Shown: positions 10,768 to 20,252, counted from the stretch's first letter. The stretch is DNA of 43,926 nt from Yersinia artesiana (GCF_902726545.1 NZ_CACVAD010000039.1:1-43926); one strand, 5' to 3'. Numbers and translations are program-made. The notes: generated from the sequence alone by a model not told the origin.

Positions 10768-11496
10768 ATGTGCGCAGATATCACCGCCCTTAATCACAAC
10801 GTCGATGAACAAGAAATCGCCAAATTTGAGGCAGTTGCCTCCCGCTGGTGGGATTTAGAAGGCGAATTCAAGCCACTCCATCGCATCAACCCGCTGCGCC
10901 TTGATTACATTTTGCAGCGCGCTGGCGGTATTTTCGATAAGAAAGTGCTGGATGTCGGTTGCGGTGGTGGCATTTTAGCTGAAAGCATGGCGCGTGAAGG
11001 TGCGCAGGTTACCGGACTGGATATGGGTTACGAACCGCTGCAAGTGGCTCGATTGCATGCACTGGAAACCGGTACCAAGCTTGATTATGTTCAGGAAACA
11101 GTCGAAAGCCACGCGCAAAAACACCCGCAGTATTACGATGTTGTAACCTGTATGGAGATGCTTGAGCACGTCCCAGACCCGGCTTCGGTTATTCGCGCCT
11201 GCGCACAACTGGTCAAACCCGGCGGTCACGTTTTCTTTTCAACCATTAATCGCAATACCAAATCATGGCTGATGGCCGTAGTTGGCGCTGAATACGTTTT
11301 AAAAATGGTACCGAAAGGCACCCATGATGCGAAAAAGTTTATCCGCCCGTCAGAACTGATTGGTTGGGTAGACCAAACCCCACTGCGCGAACGCCATATT
11401 ATTGGATTGCATTACAATCCGATAACAGACCATTTCAAGCTGGGCCGCAATGTTGATGTGAATTATATGGTGCATACTCAACGGGATGAAGCATAA
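10768..11496 (+). CDS. ubiG: Ubiquinone biosynthesis O-methyltransferase UbiG
   Basis: SAM-dependent methyltransferase that performs the two O-methylations in ubiquinone synthesis. It has 242 residues from the ATG at 10768 (E. coli 240). The SAM-binding motif [20 protein letters not shown] is at about residues 60-79, followed by GLDMG and [11 protein letters not shown]. The start is chosen because [20 protein letters not shown] matches the E. coli N-terminus and AGTGAGAA precedes it; an in-frame ATG at 10690 overlaps the promoter and is rejected. A perfect nine-base inverted repeat follows the stop. Confidence 0.98.
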   Translation: MCADITALNHNVDEQEIAKFEAVASRWWDLEGEFKPLHRINPLRLDYILQRAGGIFDKKVLDVGCGGGILAESMAREGAQVTGLDMGYEPLQVARLHALETGTKLDYVQETVESHAQKHPQYYDVVTCMEMLEHVPDPASVIRACAQLVKPGGHVFFSTINRNTKSWLMAVVGAEYVLKMVPKGTHDAKKFIRPSELIGWVDQTPLRERHIIGLHYNPITDHFKLGRNVDVNYMVHTQRDEA

Positions 11497-11513
11497 AGCG
11501 CGGGTTATTACTG

Positions 11514-11544
11514 TCAGAGAGCCAGTCACTTGATTGCTCTCTGA
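11514..11544 (+). terminator. Hairpin after ubiG, weak terminator candidate
   Basis: TCAGAGAGC (11514-11522) pairs perfectly with GCTCTCTGA (11536-11544). No T tract follows, so it may stabilise the 3' end or work with Rho rather than terminate by itself. Confidence 0.4.
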
Positions 11545-11812
11545 TGGTGCAAATTGCCCTTACTGTATTCATTTTTTTGTGTCTTCGCGCACCATTTTGT
11601 CGCTTTATAGCGCGTCAATCAGAAAATTCGGCAGAAAGCGTCTTTTTGAACAATAAAAGCGATAAGTTATGCCGTTTTTGGCTTATGTTTAATAAACCGG
11701 CAAACAGTCAAATTTTTAAAATTTTCGGTAAAATCTTATCCCCCAGAGTGTCGGGCGGTAAGCCCCAGTAATGACGCAGCCTGTGAGCCTTTCGTAACAA
11801 TTCACCCCCAAG
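11545..11812. other. Gene-free part of the ubiG-nrdA gap
   Basis: AT-rich sequence with no recognisable gene. An open frame of 75 codons (11544-11771) starts inside the ubiG hairpin, has no ribosome binding site and resembles nothing I know; I treat it as chance. Confidence 0.5.
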
Positions 11813-11821
11813 TTATCCACA
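11813..11821 (+). promoter_or_regulatory. DnaA box upstream of nrdA
   Basis: A perfect TTATCCACA, the high-affinity DnaA box, 192 bases before the nrdA start. DnaA binding upstream of nrdAB ties dNTP supply to replication initiation in E. coli; the same role is inferred here from position. Confidence 0.7.
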
Positions 11822-11891
11822 CAATTTAGCGATCTTGTTCACTTGCCAAAAGTCTCAATACTCACTATCTTGTTATCTATCCACTACCCAC

Positions 11892-11907
11892 CCCCTATAT
11901 ATTGTGT
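11892..11907 (+). promoter_or_regulatory. NrdR box 1
   Basis: CCCCTATATATTGTGT agrees with the NrdR consensus (acaCWATATATWGtgt) at 14 of 16 positions. NrdR is the nucleotide-sensing repressor of ribonucleotide reductase operons. Confidence 0.75.
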
Positions 11908-11923
11908 TTACATACTGAACAAT

Positions 11924-11939
11924 ACACTACGACCTCAGT
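11924..11939 (+). promoter_or_regulatory. NrdR box 2, weak
   Basis: ACACTACGACCTCAGT fits the consensus at only 9 of 16 positions. It begins exactly 32 bases after box 1, and a spacing of about three helical turns is usual for paired NrdR boxes. The spacing is the main support. Confidence 0.45.
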
Positions 11940-12013
11940 GATTATCTTAATCATGGAGTGCGTAAATTTGTGCTGTATAGACACTGAGTAAGGGGAACAA
12001 AGGTCACGAACAC

Positions 12014-14299
12014 ATGAACCAAAGCCTACTTGTTACTAAACGCGATGGCAGTAAAGAACGCATCAATCTGGATAAAATCCACCGGGTCATCGACTGGGCC
12101 GCGGAAGGTTTACATAACGTCTCAGTATCTCAAGTAGAATTGCGTTCACACATTCAGTTTTATGATGGCATCAAAACCGCTGATATCCACGAAACCATCA
12201 TCAAAGCCGCCGCAGATTTGATCTCGCGTGATGCACCGGATTACCAATATCTGGCCGCGCGTCTGGCTATTTTCCATCTGCGCAAAAAAGCCTATGGTCA
12301 GTTTGAGCCACCAAAATTATTCGCCCATGTGACGAAAATGGTGGAGATGGGCAAATATGACAAACATCTGCTGGAAGATTACACCGCAGAAGAGTTCGAA
12401 CAGATGGACACTTTCATCGACCATTGGCGCGATATGAACTTCTCCTATGCTGCTGTTAAGCAGTTGGAAGGTAAATATTTGGTGCAAAACCGCGTCAGCG
12501 GCGAGATCTATGAAAGTGCCCAATTCCTGTACATCCTGGTTTCCGCCTGCCTGTTCTCTAACTACCCGCGCGAAACCCGCATGGATTACATCAAGCGTTT
12601 CTATGATGCGATCTCTACCTTTAAGATCTCATTACCAACGCCCATTATGTCCGGTGTCCGCACCCCGACCCGCCAATTCAGCTCTTGCGTATTGATCGAG
12701 TGTGGTGACAGCCTGGATTCCATCAATGCCACTTCCAGCGCCATTGTGAAATATGTGTCACAACGCGCCGGTATCGGCATCAATGCGGGCCGTATCCGTG
12801 CGCTGGGTAGCCCAATTCGCGGCGGTGAAGCTTTCCATACCGGTTGTATTCCGTTCTATAAACACTTCCAAACGGCGGTGAAATCCTGTTCACAGGGTGG
12901 TGTACGTGGTGGTGCAGCCACCCTGTTCTACCCGATGTGGCATTTGGAAGTGGAAAGCCTGCTGGTGCTGAAAAACAACCGTGGGGTGGAAGGTAACCGC
13001 GTGCGTCATATGGATTACGGCGTACAAATCAACAAGCTGATGTATCAGCGCTTGCTGAAAGGTGAAGATATCACCCTGTTCAGCCCATCTGATGTTCCAG
13101 GGTTGTATGACGCGTTCTTCGCCGATCAAGACGAATTTGAGCGCCTATATACCCAATACGAACAAGATGACAGCATCCGTAAACAACGTGTCAAAGCGGT
13201 CGAGTTATTCTCTTTGATGATGCAAGAACGTGCTTCTACTGGCCGTATCTATATTCAGAACGTGGATCACTGCAACACCCACAGCCCGTTTGACCCGAAA
13301 ATTGCGCCGGTGCGCCAGTCAAACCTGTGTCTGGAAATTGCTTTGCCAACCAAGCCGTTAAATGACATTAACGACGAAAATGGTGAAATCGCGCTCTGTA
13401 CCTTGTCTGCGTTTAACCTGGGTGCGATTGACAGCCTTGATGATTTAGAAGACTTGGCGGTACTGGCAGTACGCGCGCTGGATGCCTTGCTGGATTACCA
13501 AGATTACCCGATTGCCGCTGCAAGACGTGGGGCGATGGGTCGCCGTACCTTGGGCATCGGTGTGATTAACTTTGCCTATTATCTGGCGAAAAATGGCGTT
13601 CGTTACTCTGATGGCAGTGCCAACAACCTGACTCACCGCACCTTTGAAGCTATTCAGTACTATTTGCTGAAAGCCTCAAATGAGCTGGCCCGTGAGCAAG
13701 GTGCTTGTCAGTGGTTCAACGAAACCACCTATTCACAGGGTATTTTGCCAATTGATACCTATAAGAAAGATTTGGATACCATCAGTGACGAACCTTTGCA
13801 TTACGATTGGGAAACGCTGCGTAAGGATATCCAAACCCACGGCCTGCGTAACTCCACGCTGTCAGCACTGATGCCTTCCGAGACATCCTCGCAGATCTCC
13901 AATGCCACCAATGGCATTGAACCACCACGCGGCTATGTCAGTATCAAAGCCTCGAAAGATGGTATCCTGCGTCAGGTTGTTCCTGAGTATGAGCGTTTAA
14001 AAGATGCTTATGAACTGCTGTGGGATATGCCAAATAACGATGGTTATCTGCAACTGGTTGGTTTGATGCAGAAATTCGTCGACCAGGCGATTTCAGCTAA
14101 CACCAATTATGACCCAACCCGCTTCCCATCAGGCAAAGTGCCGATGAAGCAGTTGCTGAAAGATTTGCTCACCACCTACAAATTTGGCGTAAAAACCCTT
14201 TACTATCAAAACACCCGCGATGGTGCTGATGATGTGCAGGAAGATATCCAAAGTCAGCCGGGTGATGACGACTGTGAAGGCGGTGCATGTAAGATCTGA
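12014..14299 (+). CDS. nrdA: Ribonucleoside-diphosphate reductase alpha chain (class Ia)
   Basis: Catalytic subunit that reduces ribonucleoside diphosphates to deoxy forms, using a radical generated in NrdB. It has 761 residues, equal to E. coli NrdA. An N-terminal ATP cone ([20 protein letters not shown]) gives activity control by ATP and dATP. Active-site cysteines are present at the E. coli positions: Cys225, Cys439 (NLCLE), Cys462 (LCTLS), and the C-terminal pair Cys754 and Cys759 in CEGGACKI, which hand over electrons from thioredoxin or glutaredoxin. It is the first gene of nrdA-nrdB-yfaE. Confidence 0.99.
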   Translation: MNQSLLVTKRDGSKERINLDKIHRVIDWAAEGLHNVSVSQVELRSHIQFYDGIKTADIHETIIKAAADLISRDAPDYQYLAARLAIFHLRKKAYGQFEPPKLFAHVTKMVEMGKYDKHLLEDYTAEEFEQMDTFIDHWRDMNFSYAAVKQLEGKYLVQNRVSGEIYESAQFLYILVSACLFSNYPRETRMDYIKRFYDAISTFKISLPTPIMSGVRTPTRQFSSCVLIECGDSLDSINATSSAIVKYVSQRAGIGINAGRIRALGSPIRGGEAFHTGCIPFYKHFQTAVKSCSQGGVRGGAATLFYPMWHLEVESLLVLKNNRGVEGNRVRHMDYGVQINKLMYQRLLKGEDITLFSPSDVPGLYDAFFADQDEFERLYTQYEQDDSIRKQRVKAVELFSLMMQERASTGRIYIQNVDHCNTHSPFDPKIAPVRQSNLCLEIALPTKPLNDINDENGEIALCTLSAFNLGAIDSLDDLEDLAVLAVRALDALLDYQDYPIAAARRGAMGRRTLGIGVINFAYYLAKNGVRYSDGSANNLTHRTFEAIQYYLLKASNELAREQGACQWFNETTYSQGILPIDTYKKDLDTISDEPLHYDWETLRKDIQTHGLRNSTLSALMPSETSSQISNATNGIEPPRGYVSIKASKDGILRQVVPEYERLKDAYELLWDMPNNDGYLQLVGLMQKFVDQAISANTNYDPTRFPSGKVPMKQLLKDLLTTYKFGVKTLYYQNTRDGADDVQEDIQSQPGDDDCEGGACKI

Positions 14300-14309
14300 T
14301 TTTGAGTTC

Positions 14310-14350
14310 AGGCCCTCCTGATGATTCCTTTAAGGGGTCATCACGGGCCT
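14310..14350 (+). other. nrdA-nrdB intergenic hairpin
   Basis: A 41-base imperfect palindrome. AGGCCC (14310-14315) pairs with GGGCCT (14345-14350) and TGATGA (14319-14324) pairs with TCATCA (14338-14343), with CCTT/AAGG possible at the tip. It has no T tract and lies within the operon, so it is more likely an mRNA-stability or differential-expression element than a terminator. Confidence 0.7.
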
Positions 14351-14385
14351 ATCTTCATTTGCCCTTTGCTGTCCCTGAGGAAATC

Positions 14386-15516
14386 ATGGCCTATACCACT
14401 TTTTCGCAAAATAAAAACAACCAGTTACTCGAACCGATGTTCTTTGGCCAATCCGTCAACGTGGCGCGTTTCGACCAACAGAAATATGAGATCTTCGAGA
14501 AACTGATCGAAAAACAACTCTCGTTTTTCTGGCGTCCGGAAGAGATTGATGTTTCCCGCGATCGTATTGATTACAACGCCCTGCCAGATCACGAAAAACA
14601 CATTTTTATCAGTAATCTGAAATACCAAACGTTGTTAGACTCCATCCAGGGCCGTAGCCCTAACGTCGCCCTGTTGCCGCTTATCTCTATTCCTGAGCTG
14701 GAAACCTGGGTTGAAACCTGGTCATTTTCAGAAACCATTCACTCACGTTCTTACACTCATATCATCCGTAATATCGTTAACGATCCTTCGGTTGTGTTTG
14801 ATGATATCGTGACCAACGAAGAGATCCTCAAACGCGCAAAAGATATCTCAGCCTATTACGACGATCTGATTGAGATGACCAGCTACTACCATCTGCTGGG
14901 GGAAGGCACCCATCAGGTGAACGGTAAGACTGTCGTGGTGAATCTGCGCGAGCTGAAAAAACAGCTTTATCTGTGTTTGATGAGTGTGAATGCGCTGGAA
15001 GCGATCCGTTTCTATGTCAGCTTCGCCTGCTCCTTTGCCTTTGCCGAGCGCAAGCTGATGGAGGGTAACGCTAAAATCATCAAAATGATTGCTCGTGATG
15101 AAGCCCTGCATCTGACCGGTACTCAACATATTCTTAATTTGATGAGTTCAGGCAAAGATGACCCGGAAATGGCTGAAATTGCTGAAGAATGTCAGCAACA
15201 ATGCTATGACTTGTTTTTCCTTGCTGCGCAGCAAGAAAAAGAGTGGGCGGAATACCTGTTCCGTGACGGCTCAATGATTGGTCTGAACAAAGACATCTTG
15301 TGCCAGTACGTGGAATACATCACTAATATCCGCATGCAAGCAGTAGGACTCAAAGTACCATTCGATGCCCGCACTAACCCCATTCCGTGGATTAACTCTT
15401 GGTTAGTGTCTGATAACGTGCAAGTTGCACCGCAGGAAGTTGAAGTCAGTTCTTATCTGGTCGGTCAGATTGATTCAGAAGTCAATGCCGATGACCTGAG
15501 TGATTTCGAGCTGTAA
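14386..15516 (+). CDS. nrdB: Ribonucleoside-diphosphate reductase beta chain (class Ia)
   Basis: Radical-generating subunit with a diiron-tyrosyl cofactor; 376 residues, as in E. coli. Counting the initiator Met, the radical tyrosine is Tyr123 in SRSYTHI. Iron ligands visible are Asp85 (LLDSIQ), Glu116 and His119 (FSETIHSR), and later Glu and His in [11 protein letters not shown]. The C-terminal tail that docks on NrdA ends in DDLSDFEL. The start at 14386 is preceded by CTGAGG and gives the E. coli N-terminus. A longer frame back to 14302 would translate the intergenic hairpin and is rejected. Confidence 0.99.
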   Translation: MAYTTFSQNKNNQLLEPMFFGQSVNVARFDQQKYEIFEKLIEKQLSFFWRPEEIDVSRDRIDYNALPDHEKHIFISNLKYQTLLDSIQGRSPNVALLPLISIPELETWVETWSFSETIHSRSYTHIIRNIVNDPSVVFDDIVTNEEILKRAKDISAYYDDLIEMTSYYHLLGEGTHQVNGKTVVVNLRELKKQLYLCLMSVNALEAIRFYVSFACSFAFAERKLMEGNAKIIKMIARDEALHLTGTQHILNLMSSGKDDPEMAEIAEECQQQCYDLFFLAAQQEKEWAEYLFRDGSMIGLNKDILCQYVEYITNIRMQAVGLKVPFDARTNPIPWINSWLVSDNVQVAPQEVEVSSYLVGQIDSEVNADDLSDFEL

Positions 15517-15519
15517 TCC

Positions 15520-15777
15520 ATGAAATCCATTGTGACGTTGAGCACCACCGGTGCTCAACTTAACCGCCCCGATAATAGCCGTAACTTGCTAGAAACGCTT
15601 GAATATCATCAGGTACCCATCGAATACCAATGTCGCTCTGGCTATTGCGGCTCCTGCCGCCTGCGCTTGCTGAAAGGCGAGGTCTGCTATCAACAGCAGC
15701 CGCTGGCATTTATTCAAGATGGCGAGATCCTGCCCTGTTGTTGTCAGCCAAAGGGCGATATTGAAATCGAGCTTTAA
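15520..15777 (+). CDS. yfaE: 2Fe-2S ferredoxin-like YfaE
   Basis: A plant-type ferredoxin of 85 residues. The cluster ligands are in CRSGYCGSC (about 36-44) with the fourth cysteine in the ILPCCC segment near 74-76. In E. coli YfaE supplies electrons that maintain or rebuild the NrdB diferric-tyrosyl cofactor. Its start is three bases past the nrdB stop, which fits a translationally coupled helper. Confidence 0.95.
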   Translation: MKSIVTLSTTGAQLNRPDNSRNLLETLEYHQVPIEYQCRSGYCGSCRLRLLKGEVCYQQQPLAFIQDGEILPCCCQPKGDIEIEL

Positions 15778-15778
15778 T

Positions 15779-15845
15779 ATACCCGTCATACTTCAAGCTG
15801 CTTGTGCATGACCTGCTTTCCTGCAACTCGAATTATTTAGAGTAT
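15779..15845. repeat. Deleted ERIC-type element, ends only
   Basis: A 67-bp segment has ATACCCGTCATACTTCAAG at its left end and CTGCAACTCGAATTATTTAG followed by AGTAT at its right end. These are inverted relatives (the right end reads ATACTCTAAATAATTCGAGT in reverse complement). I recall such ends flanking full ERIC elements in Yersinia. The central ERIC core is missing. It begins two bases after the yfaE stop. Confidence 0.6.
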
Positions 15846-15940
15846 CAAATAGATAAATCAGCCAATCGGATTTCACCTATAATCAGCCTGTTGAATAGAT
15901 GATATTTTTACATCTGGAATTAAAATCATAGGGACAAAAG

Positions 15941-16447
15941 ATGAAAAGACTGTCAATTGCCATAACCAGCCTGTTAATGGCCGCCTCTGCCAGCACTATT
16001 GCTGCAACCGAGCCACCACTTAATCAACAACAGCCGTTAGAGAAGATTGCGCCTTATCCACAAGCTGAAAAAGGCATGAGCCGCCAGGTCATTTTCCTCG
16101 AGCCACAAGAAGACGAAAGTCGCTTCAAAGTTGAATTGCTGATCGGCAAAACCATTGAAGTTGACTGCAACCGCCATATGCTCGGTGGCAATCTGGAAAC
16201 CAGAACCTTATCCGGCTGGGGCTTTGACTATTTGGTGATGGATAAAATTTCCGAACCGGCCTCAACCATGATGGCTTGCCCGGATAACACCCGCCGCCCA
16301 CAATTTATCGCCGCCAATCTGGGTGATGCCGCCATGCAGCGCTATAACAGCCGCTTGCCAATTGTGGTTTATGTACCGCAGGGCGTTGATGTGAAATACC
16401 GGATTTGGGAAGCAGGAAAAGACGTTAGAAGTGCGCAGGTGAAGTAA
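15941..16447 (+). CDS. eco: Ecotin, periplasmic serine protease inhibitor
   Basis: Periplasmic dimeric inhibitor of trypsin-fold serine proteases, 168 residues with the precursor. A signal peptide covers about residues 1-21 ([17 protein letters not shown], then an alanine-rich cleavage region). The reactive loop STMMACP is the same as in E. coli ecotin, where the second Met is P1; the cysteines in VDCNRH and MACPDN form the known disulfide. A GGGA motif lies just before the ATG. It is followed by a bidirectional terminator. Confidence 0.96.
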   Translation: MKRLSIAITSLLMAASASTIAATEPPLNQQQPLEKIAPYPQAEKGMSRQVIFLEPQEDESRFKVELLIGKTIEVDCNRHMLGGNLETRTLSGWGFDYLVMDKISEPASTMMACPDNTRRPQFIAANLGDAAMQRYNSRLPIVVYVPQGVDVKYRIWEAGKDVRSAQVK

Positions 16448-16471
16448 ACCGCGCTAACAACGGCATCAGAC

Positions 16472-16500
16472 AAAAGGCAGAACACAACTTCTGCCTTTTT
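16472..16500. terminator. Bidirectional terminator between eco and yfaY
   Basis: A perfect 11-base stem, AAAAGGCAGAA (16472-16482) with TTCTGCCTTTT (16489-16499). T runs follow in both directions, five on the plus strand and four on the minus strand. It sits between two convergent genes and can serve both. Confidence 0.9.
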
Positions 16501-16526
16501 CGTTGTCACGCTACACGCAATGATAG

Positions 16527-17720
16527 CTACAAAATCTCAACCACTTCCAGCCAACCGTGCTGACCACAAATCGGGCTGCCTTTTAACCAGCGGCGCAACA
16601 TATCTAATGCCAGCATGGCACTACTTTCCTGACGAATGCGTAAACCATGTCGGCTGGCCTGATAACGCACCGTCTGGGCAAAAGTTCCATCAGGGGTATG
16701 CAGCGCAACACTCAGACAATCATGTTGCATGGCCCCTACCGCCAGCACCGTTTGCGCACCACACAGCATCGATAATGACTGAGCGCGGCCCGCTACCTCG
16801 GCTAATGACTCCTGACAATGGGCCGGTAGCAACTCGCCCCCAGCCAAGGGTGCCGCGGCGCTTTGCAATTGCCAGTGCAGCAAGCCAGCGGTAAATTGTT
16901 CGCTGACGGCCAGCAATAATCCACGTTGGTTCAATTGCTCACTCAACAATGCCGGTAAGCCGCGCGTGCCTTCGAATATCGTGCTATCACCCGCCACGGC
17001 CCTGACCTGCTGCCAAACATCTTCCATCGCCGCTTGTTGCGAAGCTGGCCCGGTGAGTTTCAGCTCAATAATAGGTGCAGATGAACGATAACCAAGCACC
17101 GCGCCGTCCGGAAGCGGTAATGAGTCCAATTCGAGTGCCAAATCACTTTCTGAGCGGCCAAAAGTGGTCATGCGCAGACACAATGGTGGCTCTGCCACAT
17201 CAAAATGTTGACGTAAGCGCGGCATAATCTGCTGTTCAACCATCACTTTAAATTCTGACGGCACCCCTGGGGTGAAAAACATCAGGCACTTATTAAGCCG
17301 TAAAGCGAAACCGCAGGCAGTTCCAACCGGGTTATCCAGCATTTCCGCATTCGCCGGAATATGAGCTTGTTTGCGGTTAGTCGATGACATCACGCGGCCG
17401 CGCTCTTGAAAGAAAGCCTCCATCCGCGCAATCCATTCCGGATGCTCAATCAGCTCCGTCCCGGCAGCGCGTGCTGCTGCCAACGCGCTCAAGTCATCAC
17501 TGGTCGGCCCAAGGCCGCCATTAACAATCAGCACATCAGCCACCTGGCTCCGCTCCGTCAGCACCTCAATAAGAGCGGAAAGTGAATCACCGACAGTCTC
17601 CCGACTACTGATTGGCAATCCCTGATTAAATAAATAATCTGCCAACCATGCCGCGTTGGTATCAATAATCTGCCCATGCAGCACTTCATCCCCGGTACTC
17701 AACATCTCAACTCTGATCAT
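16527..17720 (-). CDS. yfaY: CinA-like protein YfaY
   Basis: CinA/NMN amidohydrolase family, 397 residues (E. coli YfaY about 400). The N-terminal domain (about 1-170) is the MoaB/MogA-like molybdopterin-binding fold with STGDEVLHGQIIDTN and NGGLGPTSDD. It is followed by a central linker and a C-terminal CinA domain (from about 240, LPALLSEQLNQRGLLLAVSE, then GAMQHDCLS). In active deamidases the last domain hydrolyses nicotinamide mononucleotide, usually with a serine in an ESCT-type motif. Here that position reads SEQFTAG, so activity is doubtful. The gene is convergent with eco and divergent from tyrP. Confidence 0.9.
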   Translation of the reverse strand: MIRVEMLSTGDEVLHGQIIDTNAAWLADYLFNQGLPISSRETVGDSLSALIEVLTERSQVADVLIVNGGLGPTSDDLSALAAARAAGTELIEHPEWIARMEAFFQERGRVMSSTNRKQAHIPANAEMLDNPVGTACGFALRLNKCLMFFTPGVPSEFKVMVEQQIMPRLRQHFDVAEPPLCLRMTTFGRSESDLALELDSLPLPDGAVLGYRSSAPIIELKLTGPASQQAAMEDVWQQVRAVAGDSTIFEGTRGLPALLSEQLNQRGLLLAVSEQFTAGLLHWQLQSAAAPLAGGELLPAHCQESLAEVAGRAQSLSMLCGAQTVLAVGAMQHDCLSVALHTPDGTFAQTVRYQASRHGLRIRQESSAMLALDMLRRWLKGSPICGQHGWLEVVEIL

Positions 17721-17839
17721 TTTCTTCTCCGTTGGTGCTTATACATTCACTTTATGAAGCTCCCTGCCTAAACACAATCGTTATCCATTATCAGAATGAA
17801 TAAGAATGGCAAAAGCCTCTATTTCAGCACCCTGAACAC

Positions 17840-17857
17840 CGTAATTATAAGTTTACA
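17840..17857 (+). promoter_or_regulatory. TyrR box, strong
   Basis: CGTAAT-N6-TTTACA against the TyrR consensus TGTAAA-N6-TTTACA: the right half is perfect and the left matches at four of six. It lies upstream of tyrP, a known TyrR target in E. coli. Confidence 0.7.
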
Positions 17858-17862
17858 CCTTG

Positions 17863-17880
17863 CGTAACGTCGATTTGACA
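17863..17880 (+). promoter_or_regulatory. TyrR box, weak, overlapping a -35
   Basis: CGTAAC-N6-TTGACA, centred 23 bases after the strong box. Its right half is also a perfect -35 hexamer (TTGACA). The tandem strong/weak arrangement over the promoter resembles E. coli tyrP, where tyrosine-bound TyrR represses and phenylalanine-bound TyrR activates. Confidence 0.6.
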
Positions 17881-17949
17881 CAAATGGAGCGATCTACTAC
17901 CCTGCTGCACTCAATAATTTCAATAAGTTGTCATGTAGTAGAGGAAAGC

Positions 17950-19158
17950 GTGAAGAATCGCACTCTGGGCAGTATATTTATCGTTGCTGGCACCACTATT
18001 GGTGCTGGCATGTTGGCAATGCCACTGGCGGCAGCGGGAGTCGGTTTCGGCGTCACCCTCGCATTATTAGTTTTTCTTTGGGTATTAATGTGTTACACCG
18101 CATTATTGTTGGTAGAAGTGTATCAACATGAAGCGGCAGATACCGGGCTTGGTACTTTAGCTAAGCGCTATCTCGGCAATCGGGGGCAATGGCTCACCGG
18201 TTTTAGCATGATGTTTTTGATGTATGCGCTGACTGCCGCCTACATCAGCGGTGCCGGTGAGTTACTGGCAACCAGTATCAGCCAATGGACTCAACAATCA
18301 TTTCCAACCTACCTCGGCGTATTGTTGTTTACACTCGTGGCCGGCGGTGTGGTTTGTATTGGCACCCATTCTGTTGATTTATTTAACCGCATCTTATTCA
18401 GCGCCAAAATTATCTTCCTGATAGTCATGCTGTCACTGATGATGCCGCATATAGAAAAAACCAACTTATTGACGATGCCGCTGGAGCAAGGGTTAGCGCT
18501 TTCTGCTATTCCGGTGATTTTCACCTCATTTGGCTTCCACGGCAGCGTGCCCAGTATTGTCAATTATATGGGTGGCAATATTCGCAAACTGCGCTGGGTA
18601 TTTATTATCGGCAGTGCCATCCCACTAATTGCGTATATTTTCTGGCAGTTAGCAACATTAGGGGCCATTTCCTCCCATACTTTTGTCGGGATATTAGCGC
18701 AGCAAGCCGGTTTGAATGGTCTATTACAAGCCGTGCGTGATGTGGTGGCCTCCCCGCATGTTGAGCTGGCCGTTCATCTGTTTGCCGACCTGGCGCTGGC
18801 AACCTCATTCTTAGGGGTCGCCTTGGGTCTGTTTGATTATCTGGCCGATTTATTTAAACGCCGCAATTCAGTACGGGGTCGCCTGCAAACCGGCGCGATT
18901 ACCTTTGTGCCACCGCTATTATTCGCGCTGTTTTACCCACGTGGCTTTATTATGGCGCTGGGTTTTGCCGCGGTCGCATTATCAGTATTAGCATTAATCC
19001 TACCCGCGATGCTGGCGTGGAAAGCACGTAAAATCCATCAGGGGAATTATCGTGTCTGGGGCGGGAAACCGGCTTTGGCCGCCGTATTTGCTTGTGGTGT
19101 GTTGGTGATTGGCATTCAGGTAGGGATAGTGACTGGCGCATTACCCGCAGTCGGGTAA
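17950..19158 (+). CDS. tyrP: Tyrosine-specific permease TyrP
   Basis: Proton-coupled aromatic amino-acid transporter of the HAAAP family, 402 residues (E. coli TyrP 403), with about eleven membrane segments. The signature [20 protein letters not shown] opens the first segment, and [14 protein letters not shown] lies mid-protein. I start at the GTG at 17950 because KNRTLGS matches the E. coli N-terminus and a strong GAGGAAAG stands one base before it. An in-frame ATG at 17860 falls inside the TyrR-controlled promoter and is rejected. In E. coli tyrP lies elsewhere; here it separates yfaY from yfaZ. Confidence 0.95.
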   Translation: MKNRTLGSIFIVAGTTIGAGMLAMPLAAAGVGFGVTLALLVFLWVLMCYTALLLVEVYQHEAADTGLGTLAKRYLGNRGQWLTGFSMMFLMYALTAAYISGAGELLATSISQWTQQSFPTYLGVLLFTLVAGGVVCIGTHSVDLFNRILFSAKIIFLIVMLSLMMPHIEKTNLLTMPLEQGLALSAIPVIFTSFGFHGSVPSIVNYMGGNIRKLRWVFIIGSAIPLIAYIFWQLATLGAISSHTFVGILAQQAGLNGLLQAVRDVVASPHVELAVHLFADLALATSFLGVALGLFDYLADLFKRRNSVRGRLQTGAITFVPPLLFALFYPRGFIMALGFAAVALSVLALILPAMLAWKARKIHQGNYRVWGGKPALAAVFACGVLVIGIQVGIVTGALPAVG

Positions 19159-19179
19159 TTCAGTCCATAAATATAAAAA

Positions 19180-19213
19180 GGCGCATCTCCTGTCAGGAAT
19201 GCGCCCTGCTTTA
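19180..19213 (+). terminator. Terminator candidate after tyrP
   Basis: GGCGCAT (19180-19186) pairs with ATGCGCC (19199-19205), with CCTG/CAGG closing the loop. Only CTGCTTT follows, so the T tract is weak. Confidence 0.6.
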
Positions 19214-19242
19214 ATCAACACCACCAATATATTAGCCAAAGT

Positions 19243-19352
19243 CATTGGCGTTACAGCTAGGCAGCAAATGAACAAATCCCGATGAGCTGACTCATGTCAG
19301 TGATTCGGGTGAGTGAATGCAGCTAACAACGCTGTAGCGTCAAGGACGCAGG
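19243..19352. repeat. ERIC repeat, copy 2
   Basis: Same architecture as copy 1 at 4866-4975: AAATCCCGATGAGCTGAC, then TGTCAGTGATTCGGGTGAG, with complementary outer ends (GGCGTTACAG and CTGTAGCGTC). Differences from copy 1 fall on both sides of the stems and keep the pairing. It lies between convergent tyrP and yfaZ. Confidence 0.88.
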
Positions 19353-19356
19353 ATAA

Positions 19357-19899
19357 TCAGAAGTTCAGACCAGCGCCGATATACACACCATCCGCTACGC
19401 GATTATCACGACGCCCGTCTTTACCTTCCATATTGATATAGCGATAGCCGACATCAACAGTTAATGGGCGGAATACATTCCAGCGCAGGCCGCCATTGGC
19501 TTCACTGTAGGACTTCATCCCACTGGTCAGTTCTTCAGGCGCGAAATAGCCTTCGCCGTACAGAGTAAATGATTTGTTGATTGGGTAAGTTAGCCCGCCG
19601 CCAATGGCTACTGCACCACCACTGCTACCATCTTCCGGTGACATATAAATGCCTTTGCCGCCGACAGTTGCCATCAATGGGCCAAGTGGTAAGTTAAAAC
19701 CGAGACCTAACCCATAGACATCACCATCGTGATCACTACGCGCCCAGTTGCCACTGATAGCCAACCCGCCGGTGTTAGTGCCCATACCAAAACCCAGGTT
19801 GGTATAATCACTACCCACTTCACCATTAAGACTTATTGCACTGGCTGAACCTGCCACAAGCAGCAGACCGGCTGCGCACGCGGCTAAAGATTTATTCAT
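19357..19899 (-). CDS. yfaZ: YfaZ-family outer membrane protein
   Basis: Predicted small outer-membrane beta-barrel, 180 residues, the same length as E. coli YfaZ. It has a signal peptide (NKSLAACAAGLLLVAGSASA), alternating strands rich in Gly and Tyr, the family stretches NLPLGPLMATVGGKGIYMSP and VDVGYRYINMEGKDGRRDNR, and a C-terminal aromatic residue (GAGLNF) of the kind used for barrel insertion. Its function is unknown. GAGAGA precedes the start. It is divergent from katA. Confidence 0.92.
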   Translation of the reverse strand: MNKSLAACAAGLLLVAGSASAISLNGEVGSDYTNLGFGMGTNTGGLAISGNWARSDHDGDVYGLGLGFNLPLGPLMATVGGKGIYMSPEDGSSGGAVAIGGGLTYPINKSFTLYGEGYFAPEELTSGMKSYSEANGGLRWNVFRPLTVDVGYRYINMEGKDGRRDNRVADGVYIGAGLNF

Positions 19900-20252
19900 A
19901 TTATTCTCTCATTATCCATGATGTCACCTGTGAGCCAATTCTCACTGACAGGTTTTTCCGCCCCGAGTTTAACCGAAAAAAACCGCAGAAACACACGTAA
20001 AAACCGATTAAATACCACAGTATTTCAAATGATTGTAAATACTCATGCAATTGACATGTCTTATGTTAGCAATAGTAACGATAAGGTTTACCTATTTGCT
20101 GAATACAGGTAATAAGGCTACAACTAGTGTGGAGATCAAAGAATAAACCGCTGATGTTGTTTAAGTTATTATTTTGCCAATCTGACTTTTGGTGAAATCT
20201 CATACTGTAAAACACCCAATACGCAATCAATTCAACAGCTATACTGGAGAAA
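19900..20252. other. yfaZ-katA divergent intergenic region
   Basis: About 350 bp without a gene, AT-rich, which must hold both promoters. Near the yfaZ side an imperfect stem (CCTGTGAG and CTCACTGACAGG, 19927-19952) is followed by five T on the plus strand. A possible OxyR half-site is listed separately. Short frames here show no protein likeness. Confidence 0.5.
20081..20095 (+). promoter_or_regulatory. Possible OxyR half-site
   Basis: ATAAGGTTTACCTAT fits the OxyR half-site ATAGNTNNNANCTAT at eight of ten defined positions. The flanking half-sites at the expected 22-base steps are poor (four and five of ten). Catalase genes are frequent OxyR targets. Confidence 0.3.

Noticed and set aside
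11544-11771. 75-codon plus-strand frame after ubiG
   Set aside because: It starts inside a hairpin, has no ribosome binding site and looks like nothing known; the area is the far upstream part of the nrdA promoter region.
14302-14385. N-terminally longer NrdB
   Set aside because: The extra codons translate the intergenic hairpin, and the shorter start gives the exact E. coli length with a ribosome binding site.
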